In this document: positions 1-9,119 of the stretch, piece by piece
How positions within the stretch are numbered: the first letter of the stretch is position 1
Layout: the number at the start of each line of letters is the position of its first letter
Assembly: GCF_028716865.1 (NCBI RefSeq)
Contig: NZ_JAQUOY010000002.1
Location: 1-64,000, forward strand
Direction of reading: 5' to 3'
Length of the DNA stretch: 64,000 nucleotides
Origin: Candidatus Methylomirabilis sp.
GTDB taxonomy: Bacteria > Methylomirabilota > Methylomirabilia > Methylomirabilales > Methylomirabilaceae
Notes under the pieces: generated by a model
What the model saw: only the letters and a program-made list of their open reading frames with translations
Told to the model about the DNA's origin: nothing
Database searches by the model: none
Position numbers and translations under genes: made by a program

Positions 1-180
1 GCAGCGGTCAGCTCTCAGCAATTCGCGGTACGCCCAGAACCGAAGAGCAAGGTCGTCCCCCTGAAGGCCAAGGCGAAGAGTAAGACCGAGGTGCCCAAGG
101 TAGTGGCAGCGGCCACCGGGACTGATGCCGCGTACGGGACGCCGGCCCTGAACATGGTCGAAGGGTTCGAGGAGTTTTGA
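1..180 (+). CDS. Methyl-accepting chemotaxis protein, C-terminal end (partial)
   Basis: The window opens inside a reading frame that runs to a TGA at 178-180, giving 59 residues. It begins AAVSSQQFAVRPE, followed by a Lys/Pro/Ala-rich linker, and ends in GFEEF at the very C-terminus. That ending fits the aromatic-x-x-aromatic pentapeptide (NWETF in enteric Tsr/Tar) through which chemoreceptors tether CheR and CheB. cheR, cheD and cheB follow directly. The flexible linker plus terminal pentapeptide is the known layout of high-abundance receptors. The ligand domain and signalling hairpin lie outside the window, so the receptor identity rests on the tail and the neighbours. Confidence 0.6.
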   Translation, partial: AAVSSQQFAVRPEPKSKVVPLKAKAKSKTEVPKVVAAATGTDAAYGTPALNMVEGFEEF

Positions 181-300
181 TCGGTCGTCAGAAGAGGCGC
201 GCGCATGTTGGACGTCGAGAAGGTTCTGTGACGACTGCCAGGCGACAGGGGTAACGCTGGCGGCGGTTGAAGCGGCTGATATGAACTAATGAGGGAATCA

Positions 301-1224
301 ATGGAACATCACCGACCCGGAGTCGGGTCCCTGCCACAACCTGTATCGGAGTTCACGATCTCCGATCAGGAATTTCGGCTGTTTCAGGACCTGGTCAAAG
401 CCCATACCGGGATCGCCCTGACCGAGCACAAGCGGAACCTGGTCTGTTCTCGGCTGAGCAAGCGACTGCGAGGGCTTGGGCTTACGTCCTTCCAGAGATA
501 TTACGACTATCTGAACGCCGAGGCAGGGGAGGCGGAACTGGAAAACTTTGTGAACGCCATCACTACGAACAAGACGGATTTCTATCGTGAAAACTGGCAC
601 TTCAAATTCCTAGAACAGGAAATCGTACCCGCCTTGAAGGCGCGGGTCGCTCGGGGCGGGGAGCGGCGGATTCGGATCTGGAGCGCCGGGTGCAGTAGCG
701 GCGAGGAGCCCTACACCATTGCCATTACGCTGCGAGAGGCTATCGAAAGTCTTCTGGCCTGGGATATCCGCATCCTGGCCTCGGATATTGACACGGAGGT
801 CCTGGCTCGAGCGGCGCAGGCCATCTACCCGGAGGAACGCGTCGCCGAAATTCCAAGGCCCCTTTTGGAGCGCCATTTTCGACAAGGGACGGGAGCGCAG
901 GCCGGTCTGGTGCAGGTGACTCGGGAGGTGCGGAATCTTGTGACGTTCCGTCGGATAAATCTGTTGGAGGAGCCGTGGCCTATCAGGACGGTTTTTGACT
1001 GCATCTTCTGTAGGAACGTGATCATTTATTTCGACAAGCCGACACAACACCGCCTGATGCAACGTTTTGCCACCTATCTCAAGGATGACGGCCACCTTTT
1101 CCTGGGGCATTCTGAATCGCTCTATGGGATCAGCGACCAGTTTGCCTTTCTTCACCACACCATTTACCGAAAGCACGGAGGGCAGGAACTGCTGCCGCTA
1201 CGGACAGCGGAGGCGACTACGTGA
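301..1224 (+). CDS. cheR: Chemotaxis protein methyltransferase CheR
   Basis: CheR transfers methyl groups from S-adenosylmethionine to glutamates of chemoreceptors in the cytoplasm. The protein has about 307 residues. An N-terminal helical CheR domain (about 20-85) is followed by TNKTDFYRE near residue 90. The SAM-binding loop WSAGCSSGEEPYTIA lies around 126-141, and the FCRNVIIYFD segment near 235-245 is typical of the family. An ATG at 289 is also in frame, but the one at 301 has GAGGG six bases upstream and is preferred. The gene sits just after a receptor whose tail looks like a CheR-docking peptide, and its stop overlaps the cheD start by four bases, indicating translational coupling. 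Confidence 0.96.
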   Translation: MEHHRPGVGSLPQPVSEFTISDQEFRLFQDLVKAHTGIALTEHKRNLVCSRLSKRLRGLGLTSFQRYYDYLNAEAGEAELENFVNAITTNKTDFYRENWHFKFLEQEIVPALKARVARGGERRIRIWSAGCSSGEEPYTIAITLREAIESLLAWDIRILASDIDTEVLARAAQAIYPEERVAEIPRPLLERHFRQGTGAQAGLVQVTREVRNLVTFRRINLLEEPWPIRTVFDCIFCRNVIIYFDKPTQHRLMQRFATYLKDDGHLFLGHSESLYGISDQFAFLHHTIYRKHGGQELLPLRTAEATT

Positions 1225-1781
1225 GACACAAAGCCCAGGTCACCATTCACATCGGTGGCGTTTTTGCCACCGGGGAGCCGACCGTGATCAAGACCCTGTT
1301 GGGGTCCTGCATCGCGGCCTGTCTTCTGGATCCTGTGGCCGGCGTCGGTGGAATGAATCACTTCATGTTGCCCAGCACGCTGAATGGCGACGCCGACGGA
1401 AATCTCTCCCGGTTTGGTGTCCACGCCATGGAACTGCTCATCGGACAGATCCAGAAGCTGGGAGGGGAACGCGCCCGGGTGCAGGCCAAGGTCTTCGGCG
1501 GGGGCCATGTTTTGCAGATCGCCGAGTCGGTCAACGGGGTACCGCAGCAGAACATCCGGTTTATTCGAAACTTCTTGCGCACAGAGGGAATCCCGTTGTT
1601 GGCCCACGATCTGGGGGGCTGTGTTGCGCGGCACGTTCTCTTTGATACCGGATCTGGAAAGGTCAGAATGAAACGCCTCTCGAGGGCGACTAGACTGACG
1701 ACCGTGGCGGAGCGGGATCACGAGGCACAGGCGGAGCGAGAAACGAAACAGTATGGGGAAATTACGCTCTTTGATGATTGA
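1221..1781 (+). CDS. cheD: Chemoreceptor glutamine deamidase CheD
   Basis: CheD deamidates glutamines in chemoreceptors to glutamates, making them substrates for CheR and CheB, and in some bacteria it is regulated by CheC. The 186-residue protein carries the family signature LLGSCIA with the catalytic cysteine at Cys30, and GGMNHFMLP with His47, followed by the KVFGGG segment. Translation starts at a GTG overlapping the cheR stop (GTGA), so the two are almost certainly co-translated. No cheC is present in the window. The length is normal and no key residue is missing. Confidence 0.95.
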   Translation: MRHKAQVTIHIGGVFATGEPTVIKTLLGSCIAACLLDPVAGVGGMNHFMLPSTLNGDADGNLSRFGVHAMELLIGQIQKLGGERARVQAKVFGGGHVLQIAESVNGVPQQNIRFIRNFLRTEGIPLLAHDLGGCVARHVLFDTGSGKVRMKRLSRATRLTTVAERDHEAQAERETKQYGEITLFDD

Positions 1782-1782
1782 A

Positions 1783-1899
1783 GGTAACTACTCAGGTGGA
1801 TAGGCTGAAGACCGAAGGCTGTTAGGGGTAAGACCCGAGAAAGTTTTGAATGGCTTTTTGGAACCCTCAGTCTTCAGCCTAAATCCCTAGGTAGTTACC
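1783..1899. repeat. Dispersed intergenic palindrome, family 1, copy A
   Basis: Between cheD and cheB lies an imperfect inverted repeat whose arms begin GTAACTACTCAGGTG and end CTAGGTAGTTACC. Inside the arms are GGCTGAAG on the left and CTTCAGCC on the right, with a variable centre. The same ends recur at 5985, 9942 and 43592. The element codes for nothing, and its size and symmetry resemble a MITE or REP sequence. Confidence 0.75.
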
Positions 1900-1939
1900 A
1901 ACCACGAGCTGATGGCTGAAGCCTAGCCGGTAGATATGA

Positions 1940-3004
<1,065 letters not shown>

Positions 3005-3125
3005 ACGGTGGTATCGGAAAATTTTTCCGTTGCGTCCTGGCCTGTCCCCGTAAACTCCGCGGTAGACAGGACCTAGATAGTTGCGGTGATTGGTCTCAGG
3101 GCCCAGGGGGACGCGAAAGCCTACA

Positions 3126-3141
3126 TGGCACGGGATCTGCA
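3126..3141 (+). promoter_or_regulatory. Sigma-54 (-24/-12) promoter upstream of the STAS-like regulator and motAB
   Basis: The sequence TGGCACGGGATCTGCA matches the consensus TGGCACG-N4-TTGCW at all but one position. GG at 3127-3128 and GC at 3139-3140 have the required spacing. It lies 107 bases before the next start codon, in a 244-base noncoding stretch after cheB. Four other such sites occur in this window, each before a motility or glycan operon. Confidence 0.75.
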
Positions 3142-3248
3142 CTGTTTGAGATCGCTACGACGCGCTGAATGAGATCACCGGGCAGCAGCGATGGTAAAGG
3201 AGGGCTGGCCGTCGGTCAGATCCTGTGTGTTGCGAGGAGCGATAATCG

Positions 3249-4463
3249 ATGGGGAAGGACACGATCCTTGTTATTGACGATGATGAGCAGATCAGGGAGT
3301 CGCTTGGGCAATACCTGGAGTTGCTGGGCCACCGGGTCAAATCGGCTCCGGATGCGCAAGCGGCGCTCCAGCATGTGCGCCAGGGGGTAGATCTGGTGCT
3401 GACGGACCAGCGGCTTCCGGCGACGAGCGGTCTCGAATTGATCCGGGAGATCCGGAAGCTGAATCTTCAGGTGCCCTTTGTCCTGATGACCGGCTTTCCC
3501 GACATCGGGACTGTTCAGGAGGCCAGGGGGCTCGGCGTCTCCGCATTCCTGAAGAAGCCCCTAGATCTGAAGGACCTAGGCCATCGAGTTGACGACCTCC
3601 TGGGAAAGCCGGACACAGACCGCTTCTACGGTACGATCCTTGTGCTCTCCAAAGGGTTAGCCGACACCATGGAGGAGAAGCTTACGTGGGGCGAGACCTA
3701 TATCTATGAGGGAGAGGAAGAGGCCAACCAGGGGCTGGAGGCCATCCACCGTGAAAAGCCGGTGGCGATTCTCGGCGACGTGAAGAGCCCGTTTACCCTC
3801 TCGCTTCTCGACGAGTACCGGAGGCGAAAGCAGGATCAGGCCGCGTTCCTGATCGCGGGCGATGAAAGCGACCTCGACCTGATCACCGAGGCTCTGTTTA
3901 AGCGGAAGGCTGATGGGGCTGTGACGGTGGGCGATACTGCCGATAACATCAAAGCGCACATCGTCGACTGCGTGAAGCGGTTGGAGGGTGGGAAGGAGAA
4001 GCAACGCCGGACCAAGGACACGCTCATCGAGCGCTGCATGTATGCTCGTTCCTTCCAGCGGGGGCGGTACTGTACCTATCAGGGTCCGTGCGCCTCTCGG
4101 GAGGGCTGGGTCGTGATCAACGGAGTTGATCATCAGAAGTGTGGCAAAAAGCCGCTGCAGTTTGGAGACTGGAACCAGGTGGGGTTGTACATCTGGCCGC
4201 ATGGTGTGGTGACGCTCGAGAAGGTGCACGATGCGAGACGGGAGGTCATCGCCATGATCAAACTCGGCAAGAAAGCGATCGTTTTTGACCTGACAAGCGT
4301 CAAGGAGCTTCATGTGAATCTCCTGGAGACGCTCGCGGACCTTTACGAGGAACTGATGACGACCTACCATGATGGCGTGATGACTGTGATTAACCTCGAC
4401 CAGCAGCTTGACAGCGAGTTTCGGGAGTTCAGCCAGACCCAGGGGATCAGGCTCGTCCTCTGA
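3249..4463 (+). CDS. Response regulator with second receiver-like region, four-cysteine segment and STAS-like C-terminus
   Basis: The 404-residue protein starts with a standard receiver domain (residues 5-120; Asp10-Asp12, phosphoacceptor Asp53 in LTDQRLP, Lys in FLKKPLD). A second alpha/beta region (about 128-245) resembles a degenerate receiver. Next comes a segment with Cys263, Cys275, Cys281 and Cys298, spaced like a metal site. The last 80 residues (IVFDLTSVKELHVN onward) look like a STAS/anti-sigma-antagonist fold. It is the first gene after a sigma-54 promoter and is followed 10 bases later by motA, so a role in motility control is likely. The output mechanism is not known to me; binding a stator, sensing redox or metal, or partner switching are all inference. 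Confidence 0.6.
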   Translation: MGKDTILVIDDDEQIRESLGQYLELLGHRVKSAPDAQAALQHVRQGVDLVLTDQRLPATSGLELIREIRKLNLQVPFVLMTGFPDIGTVQEARGLGVSAFLKKPLDLKDLGHRVDDLLGKPDTDRFYGTILVLSKGLADTMEEKLTWGETYIYEGEEEANQGLEAIHREKPVAILGDVKSPFTLSLLDEYRRRKQDQAAFLIAGDESDLDLITEALFKRKADGAVTVGDTADNIKAHIVDCVKRLEGGKEKQRRTKDTLIERCMYARSFQRGRYCTYQGPCASREGWVVINGVDHQKCGKKPLQFGDWNQVGLYIWPHGVVTLEKVHDARREVIAMIKLGKKAIVFDLTSVKELHVNLLETLADLYEELMTTYHDGVMTVINLDQQLDSEFREFSQTQGIRLVL

Positions 4464-4473
4464 GGTGGGGGTG

Positions 4474-5235
4474 ATGGACGTCGGCATCCTGGGTGGCCTT
4501 GCTATTGGATTCCTGGCGATCGCAGGCTCCGTCCTGCTGGACGGAGGAGAGCTGCGCGCATTCCTAAACCTCTCGGCTTTTCTGATCATTTTTGGCGGGA
4601 CCATGGGTGCGACTATGGTGACCACCTCGCTTCAAGACATGTTCAGGCTGCCGCGACTCGTGAAGCGGGCCCTGTTCCCTGGGGTATCACTGAAACCGGA
4701 TGAGGTGATCGCGACCCTTGTGGACTTTGCCCAGACGGCCAGAAAAGAGGGGGTATTAGCGCTTCAGGATAGGATGCCTGCGGGAGGCGTGGATCCCTTT
4801 CTGATCAAGGGGCTCGAACTGGTCATCGACGGCGCGGACGAGACAATCGTGCGAGAGATTATGCAGGCCGAGATCCACTCGATGAAGTCCCGCCATACAA
4901 AAGGGATCGAGATCTTCGGGATCATGGGCGGCTACGCCCCGACCATGGGGATCATCGGTACGGTCATGGGATTGGTCCATGTTCTGAGCAGGCTCGGGGA
5001 GGGAACGGATAGTCTCGGTCGGGGGATCGCCGTCGCCTTCCTCGCCACATTCTACGGAATCTTCAGTGCGAATGTCCTGTTCCTTCCGATGTCGGGGAAT
5101 CTCAAAGTCAAGAGCGAAGAGGAGACCCATATGCGCGAAGTCATGATGGAGGGAATCCTGGGGATCCAGTCAGGGCTCAATCCCCACATGCTGGAGCAGA
5201 AGCTCCGATCGTTTTTCGCGTCTAAGGCGTCATGA
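4474..5235 (+). CDS. motA: Flagellar stator protein MotA (set 1)
   Basis: MotA is the four-helix inner-membrane stator subunit that, with MotB, turns ion flow into torque on FliG. The protein has 253 residues. Helices lie near the N-terminus (VGILGGLAIGFLAIAGSVL and an adjacent helix ending LIIFGGT). The cytoplasmic loop is followed by the conserved YAPTMGIIGTVMGLVHVL segment and a final helix with FLATFYGIFSANVLFLP. The ATG at 4474 follows GAGGTGGGGGT and is chosen; GTG at 4471 is also possible. It follows the STAS-like regulator by 10 bases and precedes motB, which suggests one operon from the sigma-54 promoter at 3126. A second motAB set lies at 54623-56397. Confidence 0.95.
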   Translation: MDVGILGGLAIGFLAIAGSVLLDGGELRAFLNLSAFLIIFGGTMGATMVTTSLQDMFRLPRLVKRALFPGVSLKPDEVIATLVDFAQTARKEGVLALQDRMPAGGVDPFLIKGLELVIDGADETIVREIMQAEIHSMKSRHTKGIEIFGIMGGYAPTMGIIGTVMGLVHVLSRLGEGTDSLGRGIAVAFLATFYGIFSANVLFLPMSGNLKVKSEEETHMREVMMEGILGIQSGLNPHMLEQKLRSFFASKAS

Positions 5236-5237
5236 GA

Positions 5238-5280
5238 AGCGATCGGCGGTTAGCTATGAACTGGCTGATTGCCGATCACG
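5238..5280. repeat. Intergenic palindromic repeat, family 2 (copy near motA/motB)
   Basis: Between motA and motB the spacer reads GCGATCGGCGGTTAGCTATG, then GGCTGATTGCCGATCACGATGG. It is rich in GCGATC, AGCTAT and CTGAT words that recur in the spacers at 14399 and 60928. Copies are diverged, so only the general pattern is supported. Confidence 0.4.
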
Positions 5281-5297
5281 ATGGCTGAGGGTTAGAT

Positions 5298-5981
5298 ATG
5301 GTAGGAAACGGACATGACGGAGGCGGAGGGCTGCGGTGGCTGCTGACCTATGCTGACATGATCACTCTGCTCCTGGCCTTCTTTATTATCCTATACGCGT
5401 CGTCCAGGGTGGACGCCAAGAAATATACCGACATGGTCTCATCGATCCGAACAGCCTTTGGCGTCCCGCTGCCGCCGCGATCGGTTGTACGGGCGGGGGA
5501 TGGCGGAGAGAAGCTGCTGCCGTTTCCAGATACGGTAGGCATGCTGGTGCAGCAGTTGAGCGTGCAGTTGGAGGAAGAGATCAAGACAGGGAGCGTGGAG
5601 ATTGAGCGAAACGAAAAGGGAGTCATCCTCCGCCTTCAGGAGACCGTCCTCTTTGATCTGAGCAGTGCGACCCTTTCTGCTGAGGCGAAAAGGATCCTGG
5701 ACAAGATCGCCCCTTCCCTGCTCAATGTTCCTAATGTCATTGAGGTCGAGGGGCATACCGACAATCTCCCCATCCGGTCGCCCATCTTCCCCAGTAACTG
5801 GGAGTTGTCGGTTGGACGCGCCACTGCGGTGATCCGGCATCTTGTGGAGATCCATCGATTCCCCCCGGGCCGCTTGGCGGCTCGGGGGATGGCAGACAAT
5901 CAGCCTCTGGCGCCCAACGACCCTGTGCGGGGCAATATACGGAATCGCCGGGTGGAGTTGCACATTCAGACACCGACATAA
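5298..5981 (+). CDS. motB: Flagellar stator protein MotB (set 1)
   Basis: MotB anchors the stator to peptidoglycan and carries the ion-binding aspartate. The 227-residue protein has one membrane helix starting LLTYADMITLLLAFF with the ion-relay Asp20. The C-terminal OmpA/MotB domain carries EVEGHTDNLPI, NWELSVGRA and NRRVEL, the peptidoglycan-binding signature. The N-terminal cytoplasmic tail is short (about 12 residues), unlike the longer Lys/His-rich tail of set 2. The spacer from motA is 62 bases and holds repeat-like sequence. The coupling ion cannot be decided by eye. Confidence 0.94.
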   Translation: MVGNGHDGGGGLRWLLTYADMITLLLAFFIILYASSRVDAKKYTDMVSSIRTAFGVPLPPRSVVRAGDGGEKLLPFPDTVGMLVQQLSVQLEEEIKTGSVEIERNEKGVILRLQETVLFDLSSATLSAEAKRILDKIAPSLLNVPNVIEVEGHTDNLPIRSPIFPSNWELSVGRATAVIRHLVEIHRFPPGRLAARGMADNQPLAPNDPVRGNIRNRRVELHIQTPT

Positions 5982-5984
5982 AGC

Positions 5985-6077
5985 GTAACGCGCAGGTGGA
6001 TAGACTGAAGGCTGAAGGTGGGCGGTGAATGACTCTTCAGTTGCTTCAGTCTTCATCCTAAGCACCTAAGCGGTTAG
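5985..6077. repeat. Dispersed intergenic palindrome, family 1, copy B
   Basis: Directly after the motB stop lies GTAACGCGCAGGTGGATAG, then ACTGAAGGCTGAAGG. The right side carries CTTCAGTCTTCATCCTAAG and CACCTAAGCGGTTAG. The ends and internal CTGAAG/CTTCAG arms match copies A, C and D with several substitutions. It fills most of the motB to cheZ spacer. Confidence 0.7.
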
Positions 6078-6133
6078 CATAAATAGTCATCAGCGACTGA
6101 TGGGAACCTTGCGGATTGATGGGGGAGGACGCG

Positions 6134-6832
6134 ATGTCAGGTGATACATACAATGAGGAACAGCAAGGCGATCTCCATGAACTCGTTGAGGCGGCCCGAA
6201 GAATGGCCGACGGGAAGTTTCGGGAGATCGTCGCGGTCCAGGCTAAGGGTGAAATAGGCCGATTGGCCTATTATATCAATCAAACCATGCATAACCTGCA
6301 GCAACTCGATCCGGCAGTGGGGGGCAGTTCGCGGAGTCTGCCGCAAATGAGCGGGCAACTGTCGGAGGTGGTTAAGACCACAGAGCAGGCGTCCATGCGG
6401 GTGCTGAATGAGATTGACCAAATGGTAGAGGAACAGATGGCGGTGGAGAAGGGCCTTCGGCAGCTCGCGACGCTGCTGGAGGTAGAGCAAACGCACGATC
6501 CTCAACGGGGAGCAGCCTTGCAGACGCTGGCGGAGATACGGCAGCGCCATAGCCGTACCCAAGGCCGGGCGTTGGAGATCATGTCGGCCATGGAATTCCA
6601 GGACATCACAGCCCAACACATCCAGAAAAGCATCGCTCTGATCACCGAGGTGGAGAACCGACTGCTGCGCCTGGTAGTCCTGTTCAATCTCCCGCCGAAT
6701 GGACAAGACGAGAACGAGGTGGATGGTAAGTGGAAGGCATTGGGGGAATTCGCCGCAGCCTCGAAATCCGGGGAGATGGATCAGGAGATGGTGGACCGGC
6801 TCCTGGCCGAGTTCGGCCAGAAGACGCGATAA
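6134..6832 (+). CDS. cheZ: CheZ-like CheY-P phosphatase with N-terminal HAMP-like region
   Basis: The 232-residue, mostly helical protein contains MEFQDITAQHIQK, the CheZ catalytic signature. Asp157 and Gln161 correspond in spacing to E. coli CheZ Asp143 and Gln147, which dephosphorylate CheY-P. The N-terminus (ELVEAARRMADGKF through INQTMHNL) resembles a HAMP helix pair, which enteric CheZ lacks. The C-terminus (EMVDRLLAEFGQ) resembles the CheY-binding tail. TTG 6116 and ATG 6119 are in frame, but GGGGGAGGAC at 6121-6130 points to the ATG at 6134. It is followed seven bases later by a small gene and an HDOD gene. Confidence 0.85.
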   Translation: MSGDTYNEEQQGDLHELVEAARRMADGKFREIVAVQAKGEIGRLAYYINQTMHNLQQLDPAVGGSSRSLPQMSGQLSEVVKTTEQASMRVLNEIDQMVEEQMAVEKGLRQLATLLEVEQTHDPQRGAALQTLAEIRQRHSRTQGRALEIMSAMEFQDITAQHIQKSIALITEVENRLLRLVVLFNLPPNGQDENEVDGKWKALGEFAAASKSGEMDQEMVDRLLAEFGQKTR

Positions 6833-6838
6833 CGAACT

Positions 6839-7165
6839 ATGCGTCTGATTGCGATCGACCTGCTGGCGGAGGGGATGGCGGTAGCCAAGCCGGTGATGCA
6901 TGACTCCGGGCGGATCCTGCTGGCGCCAGGGGTTTCGCTGACCGATCGAATGATCGAACGATTGAAGGCTCAGAGTATCGGGCAGGTCTGGGTAGAGGCG
7001 GAAGGGCCCGACGAGGGGAGATTGTCGGCGGAGGCAGCGAAGAAAATGGAGCGAGCACTGGAGAGGCGATTCGCCGATGTGTGCCATGATCCGCTTATGC
7101 AACAGATCCAGAAAATCGTCCGAAAGCGGATTTGGGCCCGCGCCGGCAGTGAGACCTGCCAATGA
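6839..7165 (+). CDS. Small protein resembling the N-terminal region of HD-GYP phosphodiesterases
   Basis: This 108-residue soluble protein begins with IDLLAEGMAVAKPVMHDSGR, then ILLAPGVSLTDRMIERLKAQ and a short VWVE strand. That pattern is often found just ahead of HD-GYP or HDOD catalytic domains. Here it is free-standing, and its end overlaps the start of an HDOD gene by four bases, as if a two-domain protein were split. The C-terminal half is a charged helix. No catalytic residues are visible. I infer a regulatory or partner role for the HDOD protein. Confidence 0.5.
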   Translation: MRLIAIDLLAEGMAVAKPVMHDSGRILLAPGVSLTDRMIERLKAQSIGQVWVEAEGPDEGRLSAEAAKKMERALERRFADVCHDPLMQQIQKIVRKRIWARAGSETCQ

Positions 7166-8007
7166 CAATAAGCCCGGACATCCTGAGAGCGAAGATCGAG
7201 CGGATTACGACTCTCCCTACGCTGCCGCAAGTGGTAACCAAGATTGTCGCGATGGTTGAAAGCCCGACAACCTCTGTCGCAGACGTGGGGAAAGTTATTG
7301 CGAAAGATCAAGTCCTCTCGGCCAGGGTCCTCAAGTTGGTGAATTCCGCCTTTTACGGCTTCTCCAGGCCGGTTTCAACAATCACGCACGCCATGGTGCT
7401 GCTTGGGTTCAATGTTGTCAAAGGACTCGCCATGAGCGCGTCCGTCTTTGACCTCTTCCAGCAGGAAGGGGGGGATGGTGTGGACCGCAAGCCTCTCTGG
7501 GACCACTCGATCGGGACCGCGCGGATCGCGGGCATCCTGGCCCAGAAGGTCAAGCTCCACGAACCTGAGGAGGCGGTGGTGGCGGGTCTGCTGCACGACT
7601 TGGGGAAGATTGTTCTCTGCGCACACCTGCCAGAGGAGTTCGCGACGATCATCGATCTGGCGAAGAGGCGTAATCTCCTCATGCTTGATGCGGAGGTGCA
7701 GGTCCTGGGCACGACCCACGCCGCGATCGGCCGATGGCTGCTCGAGGGGTGGAAGCTGCCGGCAAAGCTGGTCGAGCCTATCGCGTTACACCACGCCCCC
7801 CACCTCGCCAGAGAGGCGCCACTGACCACCGCCATCGTCCATCTGGCGGATATCCTCTGCATCGCAGCAAGCATCGGCGATTCAGGAGATGCGAAGATTC
7901 TCCCGCTTTCTCACGCGGCATGGAATCTGCTTGGCATGACGATGGGACAGGTGGAGGAAACGCTGTGCGAGATTGACGAGCAGGAGATCGTCATGGCCTT
8001 TGCCTGA
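7162..8007 (+). CDS. HDOD domain signalling protein
   Basis: This is a 281-residue soluble protein of the HDOD family (metal-dependent-hydrolase-related output domain). IERITTLPTLPQVVTKI at the N-terminus, DQVLSARVLKLVNSAFYG near residues 48-65, HAMVLLGFNVVKGLAM and GLLHDLGKIVL are typical. HDOD proteins are common in chemotaxis and motility clusters and act as scaffolds or regulators; many lack a proven activity. It overlaps the preceding small gene by ATGA. A second HDOD gene lies at 38220. Confidence 0.88.
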   Translation: MTISPDILRAKIERITTLPTLPQVVTKIVAMVESPTTSVADVGKVIAKDQVLSARVLKLVNSAFYGFSRPVSTITHAMVLLGFNVVKGLAMSASVFDLFQQEGGDGVDRKPLWDHSIGTARIAGILAQKVKLHEPEEAVVAGLLHDLGKIVLCAHLPEEFATIIDLAKRRNLLMLDAEVQVLGTTHAAIGRWLLEGWKLPAKLVEPIALHHAPHLAREAPLTTAIVHLADILCIAASIGDSGDAKILPLSHAAWNLLGMTMGQVEETLCEIDEQEIVMAFA

Positions 8008-8062
8008 GCCCGGGTGACGTGGAGCCCAGGATCAACGAACACCGTTTATCCCTGACGGCAAT

Positions 8063-9070
8063 ATGACGCACCGCGACGCGAAGATTCTGTTCGTTCAGCC
8101 GGATTGCTCCCGCATCGAAGAGGTTACCGAGCAGTTGATGCGTGAGGGGTTCGAGGTGACGATGCTGGGTCACCCCGGCCAAGCTCTATGCCAGATGTAC
8201 GCCGATCCCCCGGACCTGGTGATCTTGGGCGAGAACCTGCCTGCTTTGGAGGGGGAAGCGATCCTCAGGATGATTCGCGCTGAGCCGGTATTCCGTCAGC
8301 TTCCGATTATTCTTTTGCTCCCGCCCGATGCCGACGAGCGGGTCGAGATGTGGGCAGAGCTTCAGCTTAGCGATTTCATTGCGCCCCCCGTCAGCCCGAG
8401 GGAGGTCTGTATCAGGAGCCGTCTGTGCCTCCTGCGGTCGCGCCTCGATCTTGATGCTAATCCGCTCACTCGCCTGCCTGGGAACAATACCATTCTTAAA
8501 GAGATCCAACGGCGACTCGATACCGATTCGTCGTTTGCGCTGGCCTACCTCGACATCGATTCGTTCAAGGCGTTCAATGATCGGTATGGCTTCGCCAGGG
8601 GCGATGACGCGCTCAGGATGACGGCTCGCATCGTTTTGAACGCCGTCGTCAACTTGGGACCGGGATCCGGATTTGTCGGCCATGTCGGAGGGGATGATTT
8701 TATCCTCCTCCTCCCGATCAAACAGATCGAGCTGGCCTGTGAGGAGATCATCGCAAACTTCGATCTGATCGCGCCATCCCTCTATGATGAGACTGATCGC
8801 CGTCAGGGCTTTCTTCTGCTGAAGGATCGTCAGGGTCGCCTCTGCCGCTTTCCGCTTATGGCGCTTTCTATCGCCGTGATCCCGAGCGAAGACCGGGGCT
8901 TTGACCATGTGGGTCAACTTATTGCGCGCGCCGCTGAACTGAAGGCCGCCGCCAAGGCCGAGCCGGGCAGCGTCTATCTGATCGATCGGCGCCTCCGACT
9001 CGACAATGCTCTTCCGGACGACCAGGACGCCTCGGCAAATTTTTCCGCTCCCTCAGCGATCCTATCCTGA
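8063..9070 (+). CDS. Receiver-GGDEF protein with degenerate receiver
   Basis: The 335-residue protein has an N-terminal receiver-like domain (about 6-120) and a GGDEF domain (about 135-310). The position normally occupied by the phosphoacceptor aspartate is Gly56 (DLVILGENLP), so the receiver is probably not phosphorylated. The diguanylate cyclase signature reads GGDDF at 209-213 instead of GG(D/E)EF, while DIDSFKAFNDRYGFARGD is well kept. Activity may be reduced or lost; binding of c-di-GMP or GTP remains possible. It closes the cheZ-HDOD group and is followed by a sigma-54 promoter. Confidence 0.8.
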   Translation: MTHRDAKILFVQPDCSRIEEVTEQLMREGFEVTMLGHPGQALCQMYADPPDLVILGENLPALEGEAILRMIRAEPVFRQLPIILLLPPDADERVEMWAELQLSDFIAPPVSPREVCIRSRLCLLRSRLDLDANPLTRLPGNNTILKEIQRRLDTDSSFALAYLDIDSFKAFNDRYGFARGDDALRMTARIVLNAVVNLGPGSGFVGHVGGDDFILLLPIKQIELACEEIIANFDLIAPSLYDETDRRQGFLLLKDRQGRLCRFPLMALSIAVIPSEDRGFDHVGQLIARAAELKAAAKAEPGSVYLIDRRLRLDNALPDDQDASANFSAPSAILS

Positions 9071-9119
9071 ATCGCCCCCTATCTATCGGTGATTGCGGCT
9101 CCATTCTCTGAAAAGTCGG

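Noticed and set aside
3015-3029. Perfect palindrome CGGAAAATTTTTCCG after cheB, possible terminator
   Set aside because: The stem would be weak, A/T-rich and without a usable loop; not enough to call a terminator.
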